Of a stretch of DNA of 20,566 nucleotides, positions 1 through 7,184 are shown in pieces. Each line of letters opens with the position of its first letter. Within the stretch, counting starts at the first letter, position 1. Position numbers and translations under genes: made by a program. The notes beneath the pieces were generated by a model. The model saw only the letters and a list, made by a program, of their open reading frames with translations. It had not been told where the DNA came from and did no database searches. The stretch is from CAYSPU01 sp964432995 (GTDB lineage: Bacteria; Verrucomicrobiota; Verrucomicrobiia; Limisphaerales; JAHDYP01): positions 1 through 20,566 of the forward strand of contig CAYSPU010000089.1 of assembly GCA_964432995.1 (NCBI GenBank), written 5' to 3'.

Positions 1-361
1 GACCCGCAGCCGAACGCACACACCCTTGGCTGCGGCTCCAGCCGCCTCCGCCAAGGCTACGGCGCGCCGGGGACGAGCCGCGGTCCCCAACCTTGCGGGC
101 TGTCGAGTCCCTCACCACGCCCGCACGCCAACCAGCTTTTTCGGGTTGCGGCCGTCCTCGGCCGCAGGAAGGTCCGACCCGACGAAGGCGGCTTCTGAAA
201 TCGGAGTGCTGCTCCGCTGCGACACTCCCTGCGCCCGGGGACGGGCGACTCCCGCCGCCGGATCGTAGCGACCACTTCGCGTTCGCAAGGGTCCGGGTAT
301 CACTTGACCTAGTCTCCTCCACAGGATCATAGTGTCGACGATCCAAAAGAAGAACTCGCTG
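1..361. other. GC-rich spacer without a recognisable gene
   Basis: No reading frame here looks like a protein: the open frames on both strands are rich in Arg, Pro and Ala and overlap each other. A short inverted repeat (gcggct-cc-agccgc) lies around 30-45. A TTGACC hexamer at 304-309 could be the -35 of a promoter for the next gene, but no good -10 follows. The mosaic of short GC-rich phrases resembles the non-coding spacers seen elsewhere in this window (2943-3337, 8578-8815). Confidence 0.5.
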
Positions 362-1300
362 ATGGCCATGAACGCTTCCCTCTATCGCTTCGGGCTTCTT
401 TCGTTGGTCTGTGTCTCCAGTCTGGGCGCCGCCGACATCCGGCTCACGTTGACCCGCACGGGCGACCTGTTGCAGATCAGCTTCCCCACCGAGGTCGGCA
501 AGCAATACGCCTTGGAGTCCGCCACCGACCTGGGGGCCTGGGGCGCCGCTCTGCTTTCAAAAAGCGGGGACGGGCAGACGGTCTTGCACGATGTGGACAC
601 GTCAGCGGCCCCGGCGCGCTTCTTTCGTTTGGTCGTCGAGGATTCCGCGGGAGGTCTGGCCCCGTCTCAGGAAGAGGCTGCCGAGTTGCTGGTGGGCGGC
701 AGTTGGGGCGGGTATGAGTTCGTCAGCACAAACCGGTTCGACTGGAATGGTGAGGACGGCGACTGGAGCTACCAGACGACCGGACCCAACACCGGCTTGC
801 TGGTCTTCACCTACGACGCCGACGGCAACAACCCGAACGTCTACCGGGAGGAGGTCGTCATGGACTTCGTCACCGAGACCACGTGCAACTACCGCTACTC
901 CGAATACAACGGCGGCGTGGAAGCCCCGGGAAGCGTCAACACCGGGGTCCTGGATTTGAGCAGCGTCGATCTCTCGCCCACAGCCGCGGAGATGGCCGCC
1001 ATTCTCGTCGGCAAGAGCCTGGAAGGATACGTGTTCACGAGTGAGACCCGTTTCTACTGGCCTGGCACATCGAAAGACTACCCGGGCAACTGGAGCTACG
1101 AAGAGGTCGACAGCCGGACCGCGCGGCTGATCTTCACGTACGACGAAGACGGCAACGACCCGGGTGTCTACTACGAACTCATGCGGTTGACGTTTTTCAC
1201 GGCAACTTCCGGGGTCTACCGCTACGCCGAGTATCATGACGGCGAGCTCTATCGGCCGAGCGAGTCCAACAACAATCCGTTCACGCTCCCGTCCCCCTGA
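362..1300 (+). CDS. secreted protein with two tandem ~95-aa repeats
   Basis: The 312-aa protein starts with a signal peptide (hydrophobic GLLSLVCVSSLGAA at about 11-24) and is probably exported. Residues 26-93 resemble the short beta-rich domain usually found at the C-terminus of verrucomicrobial surface proteins (LQISFPTEVGKQYALESATDL...FFRLVVE), here placed N-terminally. Two related repeats follow, about 107-198 and 212-308. Each carries WSY, the motif FTYDxDGNxPxVY, and YRYxEY near its end. The Asp/Asn-rich DxDGNxP could bind calcium, which is an inference. I do not recognise a named family. An in-frame GTG at 332 with AGGA five bases upstream is an alternative start; ATG 362 gives a more normal signal peptide. 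It is a single gene, with tRNA-Cys downstream on the other strand. Confidence 0.8.
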   Translation: MAMNASLYRFGLLSLVCVSSLGAADIRLTLTRTGDLLQISFPTEVGKQYALESATDLGAWGAALLSKSGDGQTVLHDVDTSAAPARFFRLVVEDSAGGLAPSQEEAAELLVGGSWGGYEFVSTNRFDWNGEDGDWSYQTTGPNTGLLVFTYDADGNNPNVYREEVVMDFVTETTCNYRYSEYNGGVEAPGSVNTGVLDLSSVDLSPTAAEMAAILVGKSLEGYVFTSETRFYWPGTSKDYPGNWSYEEVDSRTARLIFTYDEDGNDPGVYYELMRLTFFTATSGVYRYAEYHDGELYRPSESNNNPFTLPSP

Positions 1301-1461
1301 CCTGACGAAGTGATCCTGGACTCACCGCTGGTTTCCGTCGCCGTTCGGCGAACCGGGCACTGAGTTCGTCGACCCAATCGAGCAAGCCCCCAAAGCGTTG
1401 CCGTTCCATGCGCAGCAGGCTTGAACTTTCACTGGCGCGCGGGTTTGCCGGGAGTTGAGGC

Positions 1462-1536
1462 TGGAGGCGGAGGCCGGAATTGAACCGACGTATGAGGGCG
1501 TTGCAGGCCCTTGCCTTAGCACTTGGCTACTCCGCC
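1462..1536 (-). tRNA. tRNA-Cys (anticodon GCA)
   Basis: The minus strand folds into a full cloverleaf. The acceptor stem is GGCGGAG/CTCCGCC. The anticodon stem AGGGC/GCCCT encloses loop CTGCAAC with anticodon GCA. The variable loop is five bases, the T stem is GTCGG/CCGGC with loop TTCAATT, the discriminator is U, and CCA is encoded. The D arm reads GCC-AAGTGCTAA-GGC, where the usual GG at positions 18-19 appears as GC. Apart from that the gene looks functional. Overlapping open frames on both strands here are artefacts. Confidence 0.93.
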
Positions 1537-1745
1537 GACCGCAGGCTAGTGAGCCCGCAAGCCGGCGCAAGCATTTTTGGCGGAAGGCACTGAACAAGCC
1601 GGCCGCAGGCAACGCCGGGATCGCGTCTCAGTTTGCATTCGGACATCATTGGCCCGGCGTGCCTGAGCCGGAACGTTCGCCCCTTCTCTCCTCCTCCACC
1701 ACTTTTTCATCGGATTCCGCACTGCTTCTGTTATCCTGCGCCTTC

Positions 1746-2942
1746 GTGAAATCACTGCACCAACGCCTCACGATGGCTTTGACTTCCCTTTCCCTTCTAG
1801 CCGGAGCCGGCAGCGCCGCGTCGGCCGCCCCGGAGACCCCGATCGTGCAACCGGGCCAAACCCTGGTCTACGTCGGCGCTTACGCCAGCGGCCCCAACCG
1901 CGGCATCCTCCACTACCGCTGGAACGACGCCTCCGGCCAGCTCGAACCGCTGGGTCTCGCCGCCGAAATCGAGAACCCCTCCTTCCTCGCCGTCCACCCG
2001 AACCGCCGCTGGCTTTATGCAGTCAACGAAATCGACCGGTTCCAGGGACAACCTGGAGGCGCCATCACCGCCTTCACCGTCGATCCCGCTTCCGGCCGCC
2101 TGCGGCGCCTCAATCAACAGGCCACCCAGGGGGCGCACCCCTGCCATGTCACCGTCCATCCGAACGGCAAGTTTGCCTTGGTCGCCAACTACTCCGGCGG
2201 CAGCGTCGCGGTCTTCCCCATCGGCGCCGACGGCCGCCTGGGGGCAGTGGCCGGCTTCATCCAGCACGAGGGATCCAGCATCAACCCCAAGCGCCAGCAA
2301 GGCCCCCACGCCCATGGCATCTACCCCGACGCCGCCGGCCGCTTCGTCTACGTCCCCGACCTCGGCCTCGACCAGGTGCTCGTCTACCGCTTCGAGGAGG
2401 ACGGATGTCTCGACCCCAGCGACCCGCCCGCCGTCACGCTGAAGCCCGGCTCCGGCCCGCGCCACCTTTGTTTCCACCCGCAACAACCTGTCGTCTACGT
2501 CGTCAACGAACTCTTCTCCACCGTGACCGTCTTCACGAACAATCCCGCGCTCGGGGGCCTCAAGGAAATCCAGACGATCGGCACCCTGCCGCCCGGGTTT
2601 ACCGGCGAGAGCACCACGGCGGAAATCGAGGTTCATCCTACGGGCCGTTTCCTCTACGCCTCCAACCGCGGACACGACAGCATCGCGGTTTACGCCGTCG
2701 ACCCGGCGACCGGCCGGCTCTCCTTTCGCCACGCGACCTCGACCTTGGGCAAGACGCCGCGTCACTTCGCCATCGCGCCGGGCGGCCGCTGGCTCCTGGC
2801 CGCCAACCAGGGATCGAACACCATCGTGGTCTTCCGTATCGACCCCGAGAGCGGCGCCCTCACGCCCGTCGGCCAACCGGTTCCCGCCGCCACGCCCGTC
2901 TGCCTCCAGTTCTGGCAGTCGGGGTTAGGCGTTCCGCATTGA
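1746..2942 (+). CDS. secreted lactonase, 7-bladed beta-propeller (6-phosphogluconolactonase-like)
   Basis: The 398-aa protein belongs to the Lactonase beta-propeller family (Pgl/YbhE type). Those enzymes open sugar lactones, but many secreted members have unknown substrates. Typical blade phrases recur: LVYVGAYASGPNRGIL, FLAVHPNRRWLYAVNE, HVTVHPNGKFALVANYSGG, GPHAHGIYPD, GPRHLCFHP, IEVHPTGRFLYASNRGHDSI and HFAIAPGGRWLLAANQGSN. The N-terminus is a signal peptide ending ASA-APE, so export is likely and a cytosolic pentose-phosphate role is less likely. GTG 1746 gives a basic n-region (KSLHQRLT). ATG 1773 is the alternative and would give 389 aa without that region. No Shine-Dalgarno precedes either. 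A -10-like TTATCC at 1731-1736 lies nine bases before the GTG. The frame runs open further upstream through the tRNA, which is not coding. Confidence 0.88.
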   Translation: MKSLHQRLTMALTSLSLLAGAGSAASAAPETPIVQPGQTLVYVGAYASGPNRGILHYRWNDASGQLEPLGLAAEIENPSFLAVHPNRRWLYAVNEIDRFQGQPGGAITAFTVDPASGRLRRLNQQATQGAHPCHVTVHPNGKFALVANYSGGSVAVFPIGADGRLGAVAGFIQHEGSSINPKRQQGPHAHGIYPDAAGRFVYVPDLGLDQVLVYRFEEDGCLDPSDPPAVTLKPGSGPRHLCFHPQQPVVYVVNELFSTVTVFTNNPALGGLKEIQTIGTLPPGFTGESTTAEIEVHPTGRFLYASNRGHDSIAVYAVDPATGRLSFRHATSTLGKTPRHFAIAPGGRWLLAANQGSNTIVVFRIDPESGALTPVGQPVPAATPVCLQFWQSGLGVPH

Positions 2943-3337
2943 TTCCGCTGAAAGACCACCTGGCCGGCATATTTCACAGCCCGGCGGTGCGCCGATCCAG
3001 TGTGCACCCGCAGGCCGCGCCGTATGCCGGCTGGAATGCAGAACCGCGCCGGAGCCGACAGAACGCCCGTCCGCAGGGGCGAGAACCGCGCTACGACGGG
3101 GGACGAACGAACCCGCAGCGCCACTTGCGCGAGGATCCGGGCCGGCAGCCGCCCCTTGACATGGCGTGCTCCCTGGACAAGTTTGCCGCCGTTCCTGGGG
3201 GGCAAGGATCGCACGGAACATCGTAGGCCCGGCGATGGGCAGGCAAGGGAACGAGCCCGGAGACCGCCTTTCATACTCGAGACGGGCTTCAGGGGCGGGC
3301 CGGAAACCGAACGGGTAGCATTGGGAACCACAACGTC
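2943..3337. other. 395-bp spacer, no gene seen
   Basis: Open frames exist on both strands but none resembles a protein. The stretch contains gaaccgcgcc...gaaccgcgcta phrases around 3040-3093 and GCATATTTCACA at 2967-2978. The latter matches 11 of 12 bases of GCATAGTTCACA in the hairpin at 3821-3867, which suggests pieces of dispersed non-coding repeats. A -10-like TAGCAT at 3315-3320 could serve the PAS gene. Confidence 0.45.
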
Positions 3338-3823
3338 ATGCAACTGAAATTCGATTGGCTGATCGTCCTCGAGAACCTGCGACGCGGCATCATGGTGACC
3401 GACGTGACATTGGAGGGTCCGTCGGGACCCCGCATTGTCTACGTGAATGCGGCCTGGCTGAAGATGACCGGCTACCATCGCGATGATCTGCGCGGCAAGA
3501 CACCGCGCATCCTCCAGGGAAAACACACCGACCGCGCCGTGGTTCGCCAACTGAAGGAGAAACTGCTCCGCCGCGAGGTCTTCCACGGCCAGACCTGGAA
3601 CTACCGCAAGAACGGCGAGCCGTTCATGATGAACTGGTATTCCTATGCCATCTACGGCGAACGCGGAAAGCCCATCTACTACGTGGCCGAACAGGAAGAC
3701 GTGACCGAATTGGAATCGCTCCGCCACCGGACCCGGCTGCTCGCCAATCCGGAAGACGCCGAGGCCAAGCAGTTTTTCGACATTCTCGGCACTCGTCGGG
3801 AGAGCAACCGGCGGGGTGTTTAG
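3338..3823 (+). CDS. stand-alone PAS-domain protein (LOV-like, no photoactive Cys)
   Basis: The 161-aa protein is a single PAS domain: YVNAAWLKMTGYHRDDLRGK at 35-54, the PAS core GKTPRILQGKHTD at 53-65, then WNYRKNGEPFMMNW at 87-100 and a final strand IYYVAEQEDVTE at 113-124. It has no kinase, HTH or cyclase output domain, so it may sense a ligand or redox state and act by protein contact. The position of the flavin-binding Cys in LOV domains (GxNCRFLQ) is Pro56, so the classical LOV photocycle is not expected. The C-terminal 35 residues are polar and probably helical. The TAG stop lies inside the left arm of a perfect inverted repeat. The ribosome-binding site is weak. Confidence 0.85.
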   Translation: MQLKFDWLIVLENLRRGIMVTDVTLEGPSGPRIVYVNAAWLKMTGYHRDDLRGKTPRILQGKHTDRAVVRQLKEKLLRREVFHGQTWNYRKNGEPFMMNWYSYAIYGERGKPIYYVAEQEDVTELESLRHRTRLLANPEDAEAKQFFDILGTRRESNRRGV

Positions 3824-3867
3824 CCCGCATAGTTCACACGCTCATCGCGTGTGAACTATGCGGGTTA
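3821..3867. repeat. long perfect hairpin over the PAS-gene stop codon
   Basis: Arms 3824-3841 and 3847-3864 are exact reverse complements (18 bp) around a 5-base loop tcatc. One G-T and two A-T pairs extend the stem to 21 bp at 3821-3867. The TAG stop of the PAS gene is the outer end of the left arm. No T-run follows on either side, so a standard intrinsic terminator is not the simplest reading. A dispersed REP-like palindrome or a bidirectional transcript-end structure are alternatives. Confidence 0.75.
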
Positions 3868-3931
3868 GGCGGCGGATTTGGGGCCCTGCGGCCGTGAGCC
3901 GCTCGGCGCGCTTGTGGATCGGAGAGTTCCG

Positions 3932-4873
3932 GTGTTCCATCCCACTGTGCGTGTCTTGATTGTAGGATGTGGTTACGTGGGGGTGCCACTCGGCGCCGCG
4001 CTGGTTCGTCAAGGTCACGAGGTCTTCGGAGTGCGTCGAAGCGCCACGGCCGCCGCGGAACTCGAAGCGGCTGGCATTCAACCGCTGGTCGCCGACGTCA
4101 CCCAGGCCGCGACGCTCGCCGCGCTGCCCGGCACGTTCGACTGGGTGGTCAACACGGTCGCCGCCTCGCGCGTCGGAGGAACCGACGAATACCGCCAGGT
4201 GTATCTCGACGGCACGCGCCATTTGACCGACTGGCTTGCCGGGTCGCCGCCGCGAAAATTCGTCTATACCAGCAGCACCAGCGTCTATGGCCAGGACGAC
4301 GGTTCCCTGGTCAAGGAAACCAGCCCCACCGAGCCGGCGGCCGATACCGCCAAGATGCTCGTCGAAACCGAACAACTCCTGCTGACGGCGGCGCGGGAGC
4401 GGCGGTTCCCCGCCGTGATCCTGCGCGTGGCCGGCATCTATGGGCCCGACCGCGGCCGCCTCTTCCAGCAGATGCTGCGGGGCGAAGCTGTCATCCCCGG
4501 CAAGGGCGAACGGATCCTCAACATGATCCACCGTGACGATCTGGTTGGCGTCATTTTGGCCGCGCTCCAGGCCGGCCGCCCGGGCGAGGTCTATAACGCC
4601 GTTGATGACGAACCGGTGACGCAGTTGCTCTTCTGCCGTTGGCTCGCCGAGACGTTGGGGCGGGACCTGCCTCCTTTTGCCCCGTCGGAAGGAGCAGCCC
4701 GCACGATGCCTGCCGCGACGGGCAAGAAGGTCTCGAACCGCCGGCTGAAGATGGAGCTCGGCTATCGGTTCCAGCACCCGACGTTCCGCCAAGGTTACAC
4801 TGCGGAAATCCGCCGGCTGGACGCGTTGGGAGCACTGGACTTCCCAGCCGGGTCCGCCATAGCTCCGGCTTGA
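3932..4873 (+). CDS. NAD(P)-dependent SDR epimerase/dehydratase, atypical (YeeZ-like)
   Basis: The 313-aa protein has an extended short-chain dehydrogenase Rossmann fold: dinucleotide motif GCGYVG at 12-17, an acidic VADV at 53-56, and YTSSTSVYG at 112-120, as in sugar-nucleotide epimerases. The YxxxK catalytic pair seems incomplete: Lys141 is kept (ADTAK) but the Tyr four residues before it is Ala, as in the atypical YeeZ-like subgroup. It may therefore not be a classical epimerase. LRVAGIYGPDRG and the MIHRDDLVGVI segment match the family. The start is GTG 3932 with GGAG at 3921-3924, a normal spacing. The open frame upstream to 3878 would add residues before the Rossmann fold and lacks this ribosome site. 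Confidence 0.85.
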   Translation: MFHPTVRVLIVGCGYVGVPLGAALVRQGHEVFGVRRSATAAAELEAAGIQPLVADVTQAATLAALPGTFDWVVNTVAASRVGGTDEYRQVYLDGTRHLTDWLAGSPPRKFVYTSSTSVYGQDDGSLVKETSPTEPAADTAKMLVETEQLLLTAARERRFPAVILRVAGIYGPDRGRLFQQMLRGEAVIPGKGERILNMIHRDDLVGVILAALQAGRPGEVYNAVDDEPVTQLLFCRWLAETLGRDLPPFAPSEGAARTMPAATGKKVSNRRLKMELGYRFQHPTFRQGYTAEIRRLDALGALDFPAGSAIAPA

Positions 4874-4929
4874 CACCGGTCGCCAAGTGTTGTTCGCATC
4901 CAAACCATCACCAGAGACTACCCCCTGCC

Positions 4930-5856
4930 ATGCAAAACCGCCGAGCCCCCTTCTGCTTCCTCTCCGCCACGCTGGTGGCGCTCCTCCCGATGGTGCCTGC
5001 GCCTCAGGCCCAGCAGTTCGGACAACCGCCGCCGGCCGTCGTATCCCCCGAGGTTGCGGCCGACCGCCAGGTCACGTTTCGCATCTTCGCTCCCAAGGCC
5101 GAGGCCGTGCAGTTGGGGAGCAGCGGCGACATCCCCGGCATCGGCTTCGGGCAGAGTAAGACGCTGGCCAAGGGGGCCGAAGGCGTCTGGGAGGCGACCG
5201 TGGGCCCGCTGCCGCCCGGCGCCTATCGCTACAGCTTCAACGTGGACGGCGTCACCGTGGTGGACCCGCGGAATCCGAAGACCAGCGAATCGAACGAGAA
5301 CACGTGGAGCCTGGTGCAGGTGCCGGGCGCCGACTGGCTGGACACAAAGGACGTGCCGCACGGGGCGGTTTCCGCGGTAACGTATTGGTCGTCGACGCTG
5401 AAGCGGTTCCGGCGGCTCCACGTCTACACCCCGCCGGGCTACGAGTCGGGCGAAGGCCGCTATCCGATCTTCTACCTGCTTCACGGAGCCTTTGACTCCG
5501 ACGATTCGTGGAGCAGCGTGGGCCGCGCCGGGTTCATCCTCGACAACCTGATCGCCGCCGGGAAAGCCAAGCCGATGGTGGTGGTGATGCCGCACGGGCA
5601 CACGGGGCCGTTTCGCTTTGGAATGCCGCTCTCCGGCGAATTCGAGCCGGAGTTCGCCGCCGACATCATGCCGCAAATGGAGAAGCGCTACCGGGTGCAC
5701 ACCGACCGCAAGAACCGGGCAATGGCCGGGCTTTCGATGGGCGGGGCGCACACCTTGAACATCGGCATCCCGCACCTGGACAAGTTCGGGTATCTCGGCG
5801 TTTACAGCTCCGGGATCTTCGGCATCGCGGGCGGCATGGGGGGCAATCAACCCTAA
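4930..5856 (+). CDS. secreted CE1-type esterase, 5' part, ended early by an in-frame TAA
   Basis: This 308-aa ORF holds a signal peptide (1-28), an N-terminal immunoglobulin-like E-set/CBM48-type domain (about 40-135) and most of an alpha/beta-hydrolase of the feruloyl/acetyl-xylan esterase kind. Visible parts are RRLHVYTPPGYE, YPIFYLLHGAFDSDDSW, the PHGHTGPF loop and nucleophile elbow GLSMGG with Ser269. The family cleaves ester side chains from plant polysaccharides outside the cytoplasm. The TAA at 5854-5856 falls after GGMGGNQP, before the catalytic Asp and His. Those follow in the same frame in the next 79 codons, so the product as read would lack two triad residues. A single-base change from a TAC/TAT Tyr codon would explain it; sequencing error is the other option. 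ATG 4930 is the natural start for the signal peptide. Confidence 0.85.
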   Translation: MQNRRAPFCFLSATLVALLPMVPAPQAQQFGQPPPAVVSPEVAADRQVTFRIFAPKAEAVQLGSSGDIPGIGFGQSKTLAKGAEGVWEATVGPLPPGAYRYSFNVDGVTVVDPRNPKTSESNENTWSLVQVPGADWLDTKDVPHGAVSAVTYWSSTLKRFRRLHVYTPPGYESGEGRYPIFYLLHGAFDSDDSWSSVGRAGFILDNLIAAGKAKPMVVVMPHGHTGPFRFGMPLSGEFEPEFAADIMPQMEKRYRVHTDRKNRAMAGLSMGGAHTLNIGIPHLDKFGYLGVYSSGIFGIAGGMGGNQP

Positions 5857-6096
5857 GGCCCCATCTTCGAGGAGAAGCACTGCGCCGTCCTCGACGACGC
5901 GAAACTCAAGGAAGGGCTGCGGTTGTTCTGGTTTGCGACGGGCAAGGACGATTTTCTCGTTCAGACCTCCCGCGCCACCGTCGAGTTGTTCCAGAAGCAC
6001 AAGTTCGACGTGGTCTACAAGGAAACGGAGGGCGCGCATACCTGGGACAACTGGCGGGCGTACTTGAACGAGTTCGTGCCGCAACTGTTTCAATGA
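5857..6096 (+). pseudogene. detached 3' end of the esterase (catalytic Asp and His)
   Basis: Directly after the TAA and in the same frame, 79 codons continue the esterase without any further damage: GPIFEEKH, LFWFATGKDDF with the likely catalytic Asp340/341, and TEGAHTWDNW with the likely catalytic His370 (numbering counts the stop as residue 309). The frame ends at TGA 6094-6096, which overlaps the ATG of the next gene by the usual ATGA arrangement. The original gene was therefore 4930-6096, about 388 codons. No useful internal start codon is available to make this part alone. Confidence 0.88.
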
Positions 6097-7169
6097 CCTC
6101 GCGGGAGCGAGTTCAGGCTGCCTTTGCCCACGAGGAGCCGGATCGCGTGCCCTGTTGGTGTGGAGCGTCACCGGAGTTTCTCGCCAAAGCCAAACGACAA
6201 CTCGGCTTCACGGATACCGAGTCGTTGCTGGTTCATCTGGGGGACGACTTCCGCCGCGTGCACGCCCGCTATGCCGGCCCGGAAGCCCGCAGCCCGGATC
6301 GAGGCTTGGTGCCGGGAGCCACAGGCCGTTCCCACTTTGGCGTCGAGCGGCACGGCTTCGGCTGCGGCATGCCGATGACGCACCCGCTGGCCACCGCCAC
6401 GCTGGCCCAGATCCACGACTACCCTTGGCCAGACCCGGCCTGGATGGACGTTTCCCACGTCCGCGCGGAGGCACTCGAGTGGGGCCGACGCTACGCGATC
6501 CTCGGCGGCGATTGGTCGCCCTTCTGGCACGACGCCACCGACCTGCTCGGGATGGAGGGGCTGATGCTGAAGATGAGCGACTCACCCGACGTGGTAGACG
6601 CCGTGCTCGGACACGTGGTGGATTTTTACTTCGAGGTGAGCCGGCGTATCTTCGAGTCGGCGACCGACGCCCTGGACGTGTTCTTCATCGGAAACGACTT
6701 CGGCAGCCGGCACGGACCGCTGTTGAGCCCCCGTCAATTCGAGCGCTTTCTGCTGCCCCACCTGAGACGCTTGATCCGGTTGGGACACGACTACCGGCTC
6801 GAGGTGCAGCTTCACTGCTGCGGCGGTTTCGAACCGTTGATCCCGCTGATGATCGAGGCGGGCCTGGACGGCCTCCACGCAGTTCAACCGAGCTGTCGAG
6901 GCATGGATTTGCAGACGCTCAAAGAGCGCTACGGACGGAGGGTGCTATTCAACGGCGCGATCGACTCGCAGCACGTGCTCATCGAAGGCACGCCCGACTC
7001 GGTGCGCCAGGCCGTGCGCCAGGTCATCGCCATCATGGCACCGGGCGGGGGCTACGTTGCGGGCGCGAGTCACGACTACCTCCTCGAGGAAACACCGGTG
7101 GACAACGTCGTCGCCATGTTCGACGCCATCCGCGAATTCGGTCAATACCCCCCCCTCTCTGACCTCTGA
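6093..7169 (+). CDS. uroporphyrinogen decarboxylase-like (UroD/MtaA methyltransferase superfamily) protein
   Basis: The 358-aa protein starts MTSRERVQAAFAHEEPDRVP, the standard opening of UroD-like proteins outside haem synthesis. Near the C-terminus it carries LHCCGG (His241, Cys242, Cys243), FNGAIDSQHVL and ETPVDNVVAMFDAI. His-x-Cys is the zinc-ligand pattern of corrinoid-dependent methyltransferase relatives such as MtaA, so methyl transfer or a demethylation role is more likely than haem formation. The substrate is unknown. The ATG overlaps the esterase's original stop (ATGA), indicating co-translation. The extra-long open frame upstream of 6093 is only the antisense-like shadow of the esterase. 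The last codons and the stop lie in two copies of the heptamer TGACCTC (7160-7173), so the C-terminal tail may be acquired. Confidence 0.86.
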   Translation: MTSRERVQAAFAHEEPDRVPCWCGASPEFLAKAKRQLGFTDTESLLVHLGDDFRRVHARYAGPEARSPDRGLVPGATGRSHFGVERHGFGCGMPMTHPLATATLAQIHDYPWPDPAWMDVSHVRAEALEWGRRYAILGGDWSPFWHDATDLLGMEGLMLKMSDSPDVVDAVLGHVVDFYFEVSRRIFESATDALDVFFIGNDFGSRHGPLLSPRQFERFLLPHLRRLIRLGHDYRLEVQLHCCGGFEPLIPLMIEAGLDGLHAVQPSCRGMDLQTLKERYGRRVLFNGAIDSQHVLIEGTPDSVRQAVRQVIAIMAPGGGYVAGASHDYLLEETPVDNVVAMFDAIREFGQYPPLSDL

Positions 7170-7184
7170 CCTCCGGAGCGAAGC

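Noticed and set aside
1281..1409. 42-aa minus-strand ORF starting MERQRFGGLLDWVDELSARF between the first gene and tRNA-Cys
   Set aside because: It overlaps the end of the first gene, has no ribosome site and no recognisable family. It remains possible but is not supported.
1322..1612. Minus-strand frame covering tRNA-Cys
   Set aside because: It runs through the tRNA and has no protein-like features.
2925..3221. Minus-strand frame of 98 codons in the spacer after the lactonase
   Set aside because: Its composition is rich in Arg, Gly, Pro and Ala as expected from GC-rich non-coding DNA, with no motif or ribosome site.
3338..3823. LOV photoreceptor
   Set aside because: The flavin-binding Cys is Pro56, so the classical light reaction is not expected.
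4918..6171. Long minus-strand frame (417 codons) opposite the esterase
   Set aside because: It is the antisense shadow of the esterase; the sense strand has clear domain motifs.
6093..7169. hemE (uroporphyrinogen decarboxylase of haem synthesis)
   Set aside because: The HxC zinc-ligand pattern and the opening MTSRERVQAAFAHEEPDRVP fit the methyltransferase-like branch, and no haem genes are nearby.
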